In this document: positions 10,136-23,863 of the stretch, piece after piece
Layout: the number at the start of each line of letters is the position of its first letter
Numbering within the stretch: position 1 is the stretch's first letter
Assembly: GCF_036850765.1 (NCBI RefSeq)
Contig: NC_089494.1
Span: forward strand, 228,984,779-229,048,778
Direction: 5' to 3'
Length of the DNA stretch: 64,000 bases
DNA from: Saccopteryx bilineata
Taxonomy: Eukaryota; Chordata; Mammalia; Chiroptera; Emballonuridae
Position numbers and translations under genes: made by a program
Notes under the pieces: model-generated
Told to the model about the DNA's origin: nothing
Database searches by the model: none
Seen by the model: the letters and a program-made list of their open reading frames with translations, nothing else

Positions 10136-12590
10136 GGACATACATCACACCTTCAGATGGGAATGGTGTCAAAGAATTTGTGGTCGTCTGTAATTCACTC
10201 CATTTTATAAATGAGAAAACAAAATATCAGGTTAAAAATTCCTCCAAGGTCAAAGGACAAAGCCAAAATCTGAAAAGGATGAATAACATAAAACTCAGCC
10301 AGCATGTTCACAGTGAAATGGTCTCCTGTGACGCAGTGCTACAAAGTGCTGTGACTGCTTTCTCTCTTGCTCTCCCCTCTGCTTTTTTTGTTTGTTTGTT
10401 TAAGTGAAAAGAAATGGGACTGGAAGGGGGGCTACTATATGAGAAACTTGGGAAGGAGCTGATCTCAGATCTGAGAGCTTCCGGAGATAATTCCGTTTCT
10501 GAAATTCCTTAGTATACCAGAATATAAATTCAATAACTATTTATGGAATGTCTGAGCCATGAGCGTACCAGGCACTATGCCTATGCTGGGTCTCAAATCT
10601 ACACTGGCAAACGAGACAGACTTTGCTATCGCTGCAGTTAACATCTAGCATAGGAGACAGAGAAACGGATGAGCAATTTCAATACAGCGTGAGGAAATAC
10701 TTTGATGGGGGAATTTGGAAGCTGTAGAATCACATGGTTGGACTAAAAGCCCGGATTGGGGGAGTCAAGGAAGAATGTGTAAAAGTTTGAGTAGTTGAAC
10801 AGTTTGTATTGTATGTATGTGTGTGTGTGTGTGTGTACGCATGCACATATATGTGCTAGTATGAAGCAGGGGCCTTGGAGGTAGAGAGGTAACTTAGTTG
10901 TAGAGAATATAGCATTTGCCAGTAAACTGCAGATACTCAGTCAATATTTGTGAACTGAAAGTGAAAGCAAAAGCCTCACCTTGAAAGAATGAATTCAAGG
11001 AATAGAATAGTTCCCAGTGGAAAGACAGAGGGAAGAGCCGGTGATTCTGAGGGGCACACATATCGATGACATAAGCCCCAGAGACTGTGTAGTCCTCCCT
11101 TCCGTGACAGTGTGCCCCATGGAAGCCAAATGAGCTTTCCCCTCTGTCTGTGTTACTAGTTGTTTCTCCCAAATCATCCCTCTCTGAGCATTCAGGCCTT
11201 GGTCAAAAAACAGAATTTTTTTTTTTGAGAATTTTTTTAACCCTGTCTGTTTAGGTCTAGTAAACAGACACCTTTTCAGCTATTTAAACAAAAAAACAAT
11301 TAATACAGAGAATTACCCACATTCAGTGTTGTCGGAAGGGCTAGAACGGTGGGCTCTAGGCTGGGTCTGCAGATGGGACTCCCAGAGCTGCAGAACTGAC
11401 CCACCCAGGGAGCTGCTGCCTCTTGCATAATCAAGAAGATAGGGAATCGGGAGGTCTCCACTGTCGCCATTGCTATGTCTTTCCAGAGCCACCAGGGTAG
11501 AGACTGAACATGTGAGCTGTAAGTGAAAGGGCCAGTATCTCCACAATGGAGCGGGCTGCGGAAAGCAGCCAAACCACAGAGAGAGGCTCCTGCCTTGCAC
11601 ATTTTATTGAGTGCATCTAGTTAATGAAGTTAATTTGTATCCATTACCCTAGCTGCAAAGGAGTCTGGAGAATGTGTTTAGCTTTCTAGTCTCAGCCATA
11701 TATGAAGACACTAGAAATGGAAAGGGAGCTGAGCATGAACCCCCCATTTTCTCCATACTTCTCTAACATCCCAAAGAACATAAAATCCCAGCGAAGGAGA
11801 AATAGGGCCTCAGCAGACATTTAATTTTCATTTATAAAAGAGTATAATGAGGTTCTTTTTCAATTGACTGCTCTGAGCCCACTGTTCAAGACCACTCACT
11901 GTTTTCCTCACTTCTGTGTGATATGTGTCAACACCCAGCTCTGTTTCCCTGTAGTCTGGCACAGGGAGCATCTATGGATTTTCCTTGCTCGGCATCCTTT
12001 TTCATCCTTTAGGAAGAGCACCCAATTTTCCTTTGGAAACCTCCTCTGCCCCAGTTCCATTTTGCTCGAGTGGTGGTGGTAGGGTCGTTTCAACTCCTAA
12101 TTTAGGGGTGGGCACCAGTCAGTTACAGGCATTCTTTCAGGGCTGGCCCAGTGAATTCAGGGCTCTCAGAGGAGAGTTTTGCTGGGAAGAGGAAGCTGGT
12201 GTCAATCCGCTGGTCAAATGTGAGCCTGGGTCCCCAGGTAGTCATGTTGTTCACCTCATGGGACAGTCTGCCTCATCGTGAAGCCAACCCAAAAGAAAGC
12301 GAAGCTCAGAGGCAGAGAAAGCCAGGATACTGTAGCATCTTTTCGGGCCTTGCCTTCAGCCATGCGTGAAAATCCAGACTCACCCCTTGGTCCACTTATA
12401 GGAGCGCGCAGTCAGTTTTTTAAATTTAAGCTGATTTGAGCTGGATCGCTGTCACTTGTAGTCCTGTTTGTGTGGAGCTGCAGTCTCTGCACAAGACTGA
12501 CCCCTGGTATCAGCATCGTCCCCCTTTCCGAGCTCAGCCACGCCTCCTTCACTGGAAACCACAGCTGTCAGGCGGGCCCTTCCTGTTTAT
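10136..12590. other. Intergenic, mostly unique, with L2-like fragment
   Basis: A ccaggcactatgcc...aacgagacagactttg pattern near 10555-10700 resembles L2-type debris. A (GT)n microsatellite is at 10817-10836. No coding gene seen; ORFs up to about 100 codons (11300-11602, minus) have no recognisable motif. Confidence 0.5.
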
Positions 12591-12594
12591 TTCA

Positions 12595-13195
12595 CCTTTG
12601 TCCCTATCAGTGCTATCCAGCATCTATAGAAACAGTCCCACAATTGAAAAAAACATTAGCACATCCAGACAATGGAATATTAATCAGCACTAGAAATAAA
12701 TGGCTATCAGCCATCAAAAAGACATGGAGAAAGCTTAACTACATATTAATAAGTGAAAGAAGCCAATCTGAAAAAGCTATAAACTGTATGATTCCAACTA
12801 TATGACATTCTGGAAAAGGCAAAACTAGGAAGATAGTAAGAAGATCAGTGTTTGCCAGGGGGTGGTGGTGAGCAGGTGAGATGCAGAGGAATCTTAGAGC
12901 AGTACAGCCACTCTGTCTGATACCATAATGGAGGACACATGTCATTATACATTGTCCAAACCCATAACATTCGCAACACCCAAGAGTGAGCCCCAATGTA
13001 AACTATGGAATTTGGGTGACAGAGATATGTCACGGCAGGTCTATCACTTGAAACCAATGTACCGCCTCGTGGGGATGTTGATAGTGGGAGAAGCTGTGCA
13101 TGGGGGGGGGGGGGCAGGGGGTGTATGAGAGATCTGTGCCTTCGATAAATGTAGCTGGGAACCTAGAACTGCTCTAAAAATAGTCTATTTTCTTA
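12595..13195 (+). mobile_element. L1M 3'-end fragment, sense
   Basis: Matches the recurring L1 3' UTR pattern: acaatggaatattaatcagc, aagaagccaatctgaaaaag, catgtcattatacattgtcc, then a G-rich run near 13100 and a ctgctctaaaaatag end. It is truncated; no ORF2 sequence is present upstream. Confidence 0.8.
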
Positions 13196-13202
13196 AAATA
13201 GA

Positions 13203-13523
13203 GCCTGACCAGGCGGTGGCGCAGTGGATAGAGTGTTGGACTGGGAGTGGAAGGACCCAGATTCGAGATCCCGAGGTCGCCAGCTTGAGCGCAGGCTCAT
13301 CTGGTTTGAGCAAAAGCTCACCAGCTTGGACCCAAGGTCGCTGGCTCGAGCAAGGGGTTACTCAGTCTGCTGAAGGCTCATGGTCAAGGCACATACGAGA
13401 AAGCAATCAATGAACAACTAAGGTATCACAACAAAAAACTGATGATTGATGCTTCTCATCTGTCTCCATTCCTGTCTGTCTGTCCCTGTCTATCCCTCTG
13501 ACTCTCTCTCTGTCTCTGTAAAA

Positions 13524-13562
<39 letters not shown>

Positions 13563-13570
13563 AATTTAAA
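13203..13570 (+). mobile_element. Rhin-1-like SINE (type 2), plus
   Basis: It starts gcctgaccaggcggtggcgc, has an A box (gtggcgcagtgg) and a B-box-like gattcgagatcc, repeated cttgagc/ggctcga modules, a CT-rich block and an (aaat)n tail. Flanking direct repeat is aaaatagag. Confidence 0.92.
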
Positions 13571-14347
13571 AAAAATAGAGATGTTATAGGGCATCTAATC
13601 CATCTCCCTCTTACACCATCTCTGCTAAGAAATTTTCCAAGTGAGTCTAGAATACTTCCAGTAATGGCAACACCCTACCATTCACAGCAGCACACCTATA
13701 CTGAGCTGGTATCTTTGCTCCTACAGGCGCTCTCCAGAGAGACAGACTTGGTGTGCTCACCAGCTTCCCAACACCTGGTCTGTTGCTCCTTTGCCTGTCT
13801 TGGTGGTTTGGAAAGGACTGGAGGACTGGGAGGGGAGAGGGAAGGGTGGCTGCCTGGGCCATGGAGTTGCAAAGAGACAGCGAACAGGCAGCGTGCCTCC
13901 TCGTCTACCCAGAGGACCAGAGGATGCATGTGAGAAGCATTTTTAATATTCAGCTGTGGGAATTGGGAAGAACTCTGACTTGGCAACAGCTGTTGGATTA
14001 CAGAGAGGAAGGAATCCATTCTGAGCTGCTCATTTTCTGAGCGACCTCTGAGTAGAAAAAGGGAGACAGATGTCCCTTAGCGTGCAGGGCTGTCATCCGG
14101 AGGCTCTGGGCAGTGTGTGTTAGCTGTGTCACAGCCCTGCGCATGTCGCTGCAGGGCGTGTCTGGGACGCATGGGTGCTCTGGGTTTGTTTTGTTGTTAA
14201 CCTACCTTTAAAGAGACACTGGACTGGAAGACAGAATCACTAGGTTCAAAAGACAAAATATTTAGGGAAGGCAGATTGGAACTTATTTTAATAAAGAGGA
14301 TCCACACACACATACACATCTCTCTGGCGATTAGAAAGATCACTGAT

Positions 14348-14673
14348 GCCTGACCAGGTGGTGGCGCAGTGGATAGAGCGTTGGACTGGGATGCGGAGGA
14401 CCCAGGTTCAAGACCCCAAGGTCACCAGCTTGAGCACGGGCTCATCTGGTTGGAGCAAAGCTCACCAGCTTGGACCCAAGGTCTCTGGCTTGAGCAAGGG
14501 GTTACTCGGTCTGCTGAAGGCCCATGGTCAAGGCACATATGAGAAAGCAATCAATGAACAACTAAGGTGTCACAATGAAAAACTGATGATTGATGCTTCT
14601 CATCTCTCTCCATTCCTGTCTGTCTGTCCCTATCTATCCCTCTCTCTGATTCTATAAAAAGGAAAGAAAAAAA
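14348..14673 (+). mobile_element. Rhin-1-like SINE (type 2), plus
   Basis: Starts gcctgaccaggtggtggcgc with B box ggttcaagacc; A-rich tail. Imperfect target duplication aagatcactgat at the left and aagatcaccaatgat at the right. Confidence 0.92.
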
Positions 14674-14841
14674 AAGATCACCAATGATTAGAGAACAACT
14701 TTAACTTTGAAAAAAAAAGTAATATTTGTGTGTGTGTATGTGAAGATGTTTTCATTTCTCTGAGATAATTTTCAGTAGTGCAATTGCTGGTCGATTGATG
14801 GTTAAAAAAATAAAAAGTAAGCCTTTGCGTTCCTGCAAGGG

Positions 14842-14908
14842 GCCTTCCCTTCCCTTCCCTTCCCTTCCCTTCCCTTCCCTTCCCTTCCCTTCCCTTCCCT
14901 TCTCTTCC
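14842..14908. repeat. (TTCCC)n / (AAGGG)n pentanucleotide tandem repeat
   Basis: About twelve near-perfect TTCCC units, ending in a ttctcttccca variant. The minus strand is G-rich AAGGG. Confidence 0.95.
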
Positions 14909-17435
14909 CACATACCTTGGTTGGTTTCTATGGCAGCAAATAACCCACGTTTCCCCCTTTCCACACCCCGGGAGAAAGAAAGACTAGTGTTCCGCATTAT
15001 ATTCCCTTGCTGCTCTGTCAGATGTTATCTTTCTTATTCTGGAAGGTTTCTTCCACCCTCTTTCTCTATTTCCATGGAATATATAAACTGAAGGTAAAAG
15101 AAAAGGCACAAATAATTCTCTTTTTCATTCAGGGCAAAATCTGAGATTTTCTTTTGCTTTCAATGGTTTGAGTCTTAATAGCCCAAGTCATTTTTCTGGG
15201 AACAGAATACCTATTTGATAAGCAATCTAATGACAATAACTCAGAATAATTTCACGTTTTAAAGATTACTTGAAACAACTAGTGAATGTCCACTGTGTTT
15301 TCACTGAGAGCAGGAAAACTAACCGTGCCCATTTTCCCAAAGCCTTTGTGTGAACAGCGTTAGGTACTATCAGTACTGCGTTATTAATAAAGACATTGTT
15401 AGGAGTTCCTTTAGTTAAATGGAAGTCTAACAGGGTTGTACCTAGGCTGCGCTAATGTTCTTTCAGATCTTTTAGTTCTCTTCTTCTGTTCTCCAGTGGG
15501 AAGAATCCAACAAACATACTCACCTGCTCATTTTCTCTCTAACCCATCATTTGTACAAAGACAAAGGAGCAAAGAGAAAGAAGTATCAGCCGGGTCCCCA
15601 GGAATGAGTGTTCTTGGGATACTAAACAAGAGACTGTGGTCAGAAGGTAATGCCCAGGCAGAAGAGCCTCAGAAAGAGTCAGACAATTAGTCAATTGTTT
15701 AACAGAACACTTTCTCTCAAAGTCCTAAGTGATTGGACACACTCACTATTTGCCCCCCCAACTTCCTCGGGGGTGGGGTGCCTAAAGGGCCAAGCACCCT
15801 TATTTGTTTTTGCACAGATGGCAAAGCCTCTCCCCACAGCCTCAGTTCCTTAGTGTAATCTACTAAACTAACAAAATATTGAAACTCATTATGAATATAC
15901 CCCTAGGATATGAGAGAAGAACAAGCTTGCTTTCCCTTATTCCTCAAATTGCTGGGAAAGTGAGGGATTAAGTCTTGTTTGGGGCCAACACCACTAATTC
16001 TCATTGCTGTATCTGGCTTTCAAAATTACACCCTCTAAGCCCTAATTAGCACCACTGTCTCAGACCATTTAGTAGTGTCTAAAAGATCACGGGTTAAAAT
16101 GTGAATTATAGAAGTGGAGCCCCCCAGTTAGCAGAGGTATGTAAGTTACATGGTTGGTGAAAATGCAAATGGTGATGTGATTGGTTCTTAAACAAATGTG
16201 AAATTCAGTAACCACCAAAAAGCATTTTCATTGTAACAGTAGTCTATGAAAGCTTAGGCATTTCACCAGGATTTTTGCATTGTTAATGCATTTTCCTTCT
16301 GATTAAGAAAGAAAATGGATGGTAGATGAAAAAAACTTGACCTGACGGTTTTTAGGAAATGCACAAATGACTCATGTACTCACTTGATTTGACAAGAGTA
16401 CTGGTTTCTATATAAAGAAACAACTTAGCCCCAAAATAGAAGTGGCACACAGCAGAATGCAGCTCATAGAGGAATCACACATTCCCAGCATGAGGAACTT
16501 GAAGGCTGGTATGCTGGGGCATCTCTGCTGGGAATGCTGGTGAAGCCCATTATTAATGCATTTGGAATGTAAAGCCAGCACTCCAGGACCTTAAAGTTTT
16601 CAACGATAGGAAGACTCTAGTGTAATTTGACACAATTCTTAACTGACTCTAACAGCAAACAACAACAAAAATAAAACAATTTTTTTTTGTTGCAAAGAAT
16701 GTGTATTCCCATGCTAACTAGAAAATATATTTAGCTCAGTGATAAATAAATTATAACAGATTTTGTGCCATATAGTATGTTGAATATCCAATGAGATTAG
16801 GCATATGAAAGTTCATGTAAATTATAAAAGTTGAATACGTTTAAATATGTATTATGAGAACAAAGCAGTTATTTTTCCAGCTTGATGTGTCCTTAATCAG
16901 TTATGGGGCAGTATCGTATATTATCTTTATAATGCAGTCCAATCTTCTCCCAGACTCCTCTTTACCTGGACCTAGATGAGGAGATAGGCTGGAGGGACCA
17001 CACTGAAAACTTTGCTGTGTTCGTTTGCCAAAACACACAGTAGAGTCAATCAAGGCTTTCCTCTGCTCCCTCTCCAGGGCCAAGAGGTGGAATCATTTGT
17101 TTCGGACAAGCGATTGCACTCCATTACCAACCAGACCCACTGGCATTTTAGGGCAGAGTGCAGCAGGCTTGTTGCCGTTACAGCACATGCTGGACCGTGG
17201 CGGGAACAGTGTCCAGACTGTTGTACTAGGCAGCATCACAGTCAAGGAGCCTCTCAACAAATTGGCAAAGCAGTGAGACCCTTAGCAGCTTCTCCTTCAC
17301 TATATAAAGCAGCCCAGCCCTGAGGAGGTCCTTCCAAGGCCTAGCCTGCCTCCCCCTGGCCCTCCATTCCTCCTCTGCAGTTCACAGCAGGCCGGTGCCC
17401 TTGGACGTGTGCCTTCACCATTTGATACGCTACAT
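14909..17435. other. Intergenic, AT-rich, mostly non-repetitive
   Basis: No gene, SINE or LTR recognised. Low-complexity tracts only. It is one of the longest stretches in the window without obvious repeats. Confidence 0.5.
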
Positions 17436-17439
17436 TGTC

Positions 17440-17600
17440 AAATGCTGTTTTGTTTATTGGCCAGTTCTCCACACTAGAGCATCAGCACCACGAGAGTAGA
17501 GATTTTATTTCCTTCACTGCTCTATCTCCAGAGCCTAGAAGAGTACTTAGCATGTAACACACATGAGCACTTAATTTGTGCTTGTGAAAAAAGAAAAAAA
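17440..17600 (+). repeat. L2 3'-end-like fragment, plus
   Basis: Pattern ccacgagagtagagattttatttcc, ctctatctccagagcctag and catgtaacacacatgagcac is the usual L2 tail layout. Confidence 0.65.
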
Positions 17601-18129
17601 AAATGAGTGAATCACTCTGCATTTTCTATGCACTGAGAAAGAAGGAGGCAGTGGAGAGAGCCTAAGGAGCAAGAATGGGGGGAGGGAGGCCTAAGGAAGT
17701 CAGGACTGCAGGGAGTGGGGAGGGTTGGGGGAGGTATGAGAACACCCATGAGATTGGCTTTGGAGAACAGACAGGCTGTTCCAGCTACTGGCTCAGTAGA
17801 CTGACAGAGAGGATGGGTTTGCAGTCTGAGGTGGCTTTGAGGAGGAGAGGATGGAGGAAGCGCTACTGATGACCAACTTGCGTCTCAGGGAAGTAGAACA
17901 AGATCAATGGCTCTGAATGGGGTGTGGGACCAGGAAATAGCAGGGGGGTGGTGAGGAAGGCTGGAGGAGGACAGACAGGCAGGGTACATCCTCTGAAATG
18001 CTTTGGAGAAACCAAGGACCAGCTGGAACGAAGGAACAGGAATATGGAGGGTGTGTCATATCATGATTTATAAAGTATTTGGTCTTCATCCACAGTTTCT
18101 GGCTGACAGCTCTCAAAATTCCTTGGAAG

Positions 18130-18850
18130 TTCCTAAATATTGGGAGTATGAAAGCTATCTTCTGTATTTTAATGAGGTGGCTTTTGCATCCCACTCAAAG
18201 GTGTTTGCCGGGAGAACCAACCAAGTGATTTAGGGTTTTGGACCTTTCAGCCCACCCCCCACCTCCAGGACTGAAGGTTGAGTTCGTGCAATTGCCAATG
18301 ACTTAGTCAGTCATGACTGTGTAATGAGGCCTCCACAAAAACACAGGAGGACAGCTCATTGTTGGCTACCTTTTTCAGAAAGCTTCCCTATTGGGGAACC
18401 AGAACGCTTGCATTTTTCCACTGTGCTGGGCCCCAAGCTTCATGAGAACAGAGACCCTTTTTGTTTGGGACCTCACCCTATGTATCATCTGACTGTTGAT
18501 TCTTAGCCTTTCATATTCTTTGTAATAAATTGTTAATCTAGTGAGTAACCAGGTTTGCCTGAGTTTGGTGAGCCATTCTAGCAAATTAATAGAACCCAAG
18601 GAGAAAGTCACTGGAACCTCCCATCTATAGCTGGCTCATTAGAAGCACAGGTAAGAGCCTGGGCTTGCAGCCGACTCTGCAGTGTGTATGGAGGCGGGCT
18701 GGGGAGCAGTCTTGTAAGACAAATCCTCAACCTGGGGAATCTGATGCTACTGTCTCCCAAGAGATATCTTCAGAATTGAGTTGAACTCTTGGATACCCCG
18801 CTGGTGTCCAGGAATTGTTTGCTGGTGTGAGGGGAGTCCCCCACTCCCCA
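18130..18850 (+). repeat. Ancient LTR-like repeat, family uncertain
   Basis: It contains an internal taataaattg poly(A)-type signal at about 18522, followed by ctagtgagtaaccaggtttgcc, ctagcaaattaatagaaccc and gaattgagttgaactcttgg. This matches a recurring mammalian LTR layout that I cannot name with certainty. Confidence 0.5.
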
Positions 18851-19378
18851 CCGCCATGATGGCGTTAGGCCGGGAAGCCTGTACCGTGTGGCTCAGGCAG
18901 CAACGTTCTACACTGCGAAGGAGAAGCGGAGAAGGGGAGTGGCTTCTCGGAGAGCCAAGGGGGCGAGGTTATCTAGGACTTTGGTGAGTGGCTGATTCTG
19001 GAGTCTAAGTGGGAAGTGAATCGAGGCTATCCACGAGGAACCTACCAGAAGGGAGAACGATGGCGGGGGATTCCCGAAGCCTTCCTGTGGGCCAGCCACG
19101 GTGCCGCCCAGCGAGGGTGAGTGGCCGGGCGTTTCACGCTGGGACAGGCCGTGGATGGGCGCACAGGCTAGCCCATCAGCTCGCAAGGGCAAGGACTGAA
19201 TTATTTTCCTCTTTTGTATTCTGTGCACCTAGGAAGTGCCTGGCGTACACTAAGTCTCAATAAGTAGTTGGTGAATAAGATAAATGAACAAAGCAGATTA
19301 CACGCAAGAACTGGCACTGTCTCACGTGGGTCTTATCATGGCCCTTGGGAGACTTACATGCCCTCCTCTGCAATGATA

Positions 19379-19650
19379 ATTAATGCTTATTAAGCACATT
19401 CCACGTCCCAGGCACTGTTCCAAGTGCTCCATATATATTGACTCCTTTACTTGCCACCACAAATCCACAAGACAAGGCTAATACTGTTGTCATCCCTGTT
19501 TATAGAAATGTAACCCAGGCCCAGGGAAGTTGGCCAGTTTGTTCACAGTGACCCAGCTAGGAAGTAGGAAAAGCAACACAGCCTGTCCACTCCGGAGCCC
19601 CACAACTCACAACCTGCTGCCCCTGTCTCAACAGGCTCTACTGTCTGGCT
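19379..19650 (-). repeat. MIR-like fragment, minus
   Basis: Plus strand reads attaagcacattccacgtcc, caggcactgttccaagtgct and later a gtgacccagctaggaagtagg end: MIR read backwards. Confidence 0.7.
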
Positions 19651-22600
19651 CCCAGGGCCAAGTCCCTTTACCCTCAGCCTTTATCTTACCTTTCTATCTT
19701 TCATGCAACTTGCAGGTGGAGGAGGTTTCTACTTGGAATGGAATGTGTGAAATGCCGGGATGAAGAGGGCAGCAGGCTGGAAAGAAGGCTGGAGGCCCAT
19801 GCTGTGTGTGTGTGTGGGGGGGGGGGGGTGAGAGGTAGGGCTGCGGTTGTAAAAGTGACTTCTCATATAACCACCAGGTAAGCGCCTTCCCCTACAGCGC
19901 TGTGGCTCACAGCTACAGGGCAGTGATTTGACCAGGACGTTGCTTCTGTCCATTTAGGGTCAGAGTGTAAGAAGTTCAGAACTGGTTACCTGGAAAAGCA
20001 CCACCAAACCCAATACTTTCAGTTTATTCCCAATAACGGAGGTGGACAGAATAGTACTTTCTGAATTCAACCACCTCTTCATTTTGCCCAGGAGTCTGAG
20101 GGCCCAAAAAAGACTCAGAGTTGAGTCTGCGGAGTGAAATTTAACTCCAACCGTAAGCAAGTCTCTCTGCAAGGTGCTTTTTTTAAAAAAAAGGAAAAAT
20201 GGCATTCACCTATTTCCTGGTGTTTTGTTGTTTCCACCTTCTGTCCTGTTACATAAACGCCAGCGGCAGTCAGAGCGGGGATAATGCTTCACAATAGGCC
20301 CCGTGCTCGGTGACCAGCAGCGCATTTGCTGAACGCTGGTGGCTGTTGACAAATGCCACCGCTCCACTTGAGCATTAATCATCCACCGAACCTTCGATTG
20401 CTTTGTTCGTCCTGCCCATGTGACCATTATGTATATTGATGACAGGCTCCAGCGGGGGCTTGGAGGGGAGGATTCTATTTCTGTCGCAGATGGAAAGTTT
20501 ATTCTCCTTCCCTGACAAACACAGTCATCTCCAGTTGTCCTCATTAACGTGATGCTGAAAAAAATGTAAAGTTGGTGCTTTTTTTTTTTTTAATGCTAAA
20601 ACAAAAAGAAGATATTCCAGAGGTACTAGGTGTTTAACTGTGAAGTAGGGTCAGTCAAGTTTATTTGTTAATCGCCCTGTGTGTGAGAGGCCATGGCCAT
20701 GGGAGGGTCACTGAAATAATTTGGCATGATCCCCGCCCCCAAGGAGTATGTGGTCTGGCTAGGAAAGAGTGGATGATATATTATGATGCGTACAGATCCT
20801 GTCAAACTGTACTTGAGAAAGACAAAGGTCAATGGAGCTGGAGTGCCGATAAATAGGAGGCTTCTTAGAGGCGCTGGAGGTTGAGCTGGACCTTGAAGGA
20901 TGAGTGAGATTTGGCTGAGAGCGCGTTTGAAGAAGGAATGAAGGTGGTGTCATCGAGGGGTGGCAGAGGCTGTGCTGACAGAGGAGTTGTGTTAGGTCGA
21001 AGTGGGAACTTGGATCGGATGAGTGAGATGTTGCCAGATTATGTAAGGATTTGAAAGCGGGAAGGCAGGACATTTAGACTTGAGACTTTGTACTCATTAG
21101 TGTCCAGACCTGGTGGGGAACCCCAAGGTTCCAAGAGGCGTGAAGGGCTCTCCCAGGAGCCAGCTACCCTTCCTGGAGCCCATTGGCAGGAGAGGCACAC
21201 TCCAGAATTTGCTAAAACCAACGGTTTGAATTACCAAATAAGAAACATTGTGATCAATGCTAACATCTGGAATGCTGCACATTTCAATTACTGACTCAAA
21301 TTATGGCCCATTTCTTATACTTGTTTGTCCATGAGAAACAAAGAAGCTAACACCACTGATCCCGGTGCCTTGGAGTTCAGAGGCAGAAGTCCATGTGTGG
21401 GATCCAGCGCAGTAAAAGAAGTGGGGAAAGGAGACACAGGGTGGCCCAAGCCTTGAGAAAGAGGATAAGGAGGACCAGGAACCTAAAGAACTGGCTGCTT
21501 GAGCAGCTTGATTATTAGCAGTCTGATTGACCAGATGAAAAGCAGATCAACATGGGAATGGAATTCATCTGGAGGCTGATCCCATCCAGTCAGCATTTAG
21601 GGGGCATCTACCATGTCAGGAGTGTGTTAGAGAAGGAAAGCTGGACCATGTCAGTGAGAAAAAGAACCCTAAGTGTCCAGCATGGGAAGCCTAAGCATGT
21701 CCAGCCAAGACCTCACTCATTTATTCATTAATTAATTTGCCTATGCATCTAAAATATGTTGAGTTGTCCAATTCCGGGGGGCCCTTTCTACATGAATGGC
21801 ACCTCTGGAGCACCATGCAAATATGAATGGTGCATCTGGAACTGTGTTTTGGGGTGGCCTGAATTGCATGTCTATTGAGTGCCAGGCACTGTTGTAGGTG
21901 TCAGTAAATATAGGTTCAGGGACAAGTCCAAGAATAGGAACCAGCCAACCAGTCAAGGTTGCAGGTTAGAAGAGCATAGAAAGACAAAAGAGCAATATTT
22001 GCATGCACAAGGCCCCAAAGCCAGTCCTGCCAAACCCCAGGGCCCAGGCTGCCAGCTCATTCCTGTGGCCGCATATTCTGCTCCTCCCATTTCCGATCGC
22101 TATGAAGAAGGCTGAGAGGTACTGTAGAGAGGTGAAAATTAAAGCACATTTATAGACAGATGCCAGGTTTATAAAGTATCCTCTACAAATTCCCCCAGGG
22201 GGTTGCCTTCGTCCCATGATGAAAGGGCAGCATGAGAATAGAATCAGCCCCTCTGGAGACATGCCAGACACCCCGAGTGGCTGGATTCTCAGCCTGCAGC
22301 TGGAGAATAGACACCTTGCTTTACTCCCCGGGGAAGGCTGGTGGCAGACAACAATTCCAAACCTGTGATGACACCTTTCTCTCTACCTTATTCAGCACTT
22401 GAGTGAGAAAGGTGATGTTGGTAAAAATTTATAGGCTGCCCTGCCCTAATTTCTGCAAACCTTCTGATTTTCCTTCTCACTGGCTGTGTGATCTACTGGC
22501 CGTGAGTTAACAGTCGCATACCTGGTACCGGAGGAGCAGAAGGACGCTTTGGGGAAGTCAGTACTAATGTCACGTTGATGGCTTCTATCATAGTAAGCTG

Positions 22601-23863
22601 GCTGTAATGTCACAGCAGGTGTCTAATTACTTAAAACTATAGAAGAGATTTCCAGAGAAAGCCCCAGTCAGGAAAGCAATAGGAAGCCCCTGTTCACAGC
22701 TGTCTCCCACTCAAACTGTGAAATCCCTCAACCCTCGGATCCTGGTGGGAGACGGGGTCAGTGGCGGTGGCAGTCTTTGATGCTGAAGGATAATCCATGA
22801 TGCTTTAGCTAAGAGAGCAGGAAGGACCTCAGCTGAGGAGCAGAGGAACAGCAAGGCTGGTGGGAGGGGCTTTTAGGGGGAGGTTAGGAAAAGAACCTAC
22901 CTTTTTAAATTAGGATACATCCTGCACAAAACATGACAGAAACTTAATTCAAACTGGCTTAAGGATCAAAATGAAATGTCTGGGCTTGTGTAACTGGAAA
23001 TCCCAAAGGTAGGTTTGGTAGGTTCATGCCCGGCTGGGTTTGCAGGCTCCAGCAACCTCCAGAGGTCCATAGGACTCAGGCCGGCTTCTCCTGTCCTGCC
23101 CGTCTGCCTTCCCAGGCTGGCTCTGACCAGGCGGTTGGCCCTGGAAGCTTCAGGCTTCTATCAGCCACACAGCTAGCAACTCTCAGCCAAAAAAGATCTT
23201 GTCCCAGTCACTCCAGCAAAAGTTCCAGAATTGAACCTCCTTGGCCTGTCCTGGGGTACAGGCCCAACCCAGAGTCAATCATCTTGGCCAAGTGGAGAGA
23301 AAATGCTGATTGCTGGGTCTAAATCATGTGCCCATTGCTGGAGCAAAGCGGGTAAGGTCAGCCCCACTGAATTGTTTGGACCAGGAGTGAGAATAGATTG
23401 ACAGTAAATGGGAAATGGATGCCAGGCAGATAAAAGTACAGATCACCAACTTTTGCTCCCCTCCATGGATAAGTGAACAGTCTCTTCTGGGGTGTTGGCT
23501 TACAGGGTTCTGGCTCATAATACTGAGATAGAATGGAGCCTGCCTAGACCAGGGTATGCTGCCCTGGACCCCTTGGGACTTTTTGCTTCTCTAACTAGCC
23601 TTTAGTGTGTCTCTCTGGAAAAGAGAAAAGTGAAATTTAGATGGCATTTCTAAAAGGGCTTTACCTCCAATGGCTGGCCCACATGCACCGGACAATCAAA
23701 ACTCTGTAGCGAGGTCGTGTGGGGACAGATGTTTATATCTCAAGGCCTCTGTTCCAACTCTACCGTCTGCCTCCCATGTGATCCTAGACAGATTAGTCTA
23801 ATTACTGCAGTATGTGTTGATTAAGATTGAGATGGAGTTAGGAAGGTCAAAAGGCCTGAAATC
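19651..23863. other. Intergenic, no gene seen
   Basis: Contains a G-run ((GT)n then G10) at about 19806-19828 and L2-like debris near 20660-21080. ORFs up to about 110 codons lack any recognisable domain. Confidence 0.5.

Noticed and set aside
14842..14908. CRISPR-like array or satellite
   Set aside because: Plain pentanucleotide tandem repeat with no spacers; the genome is eukaryotic.
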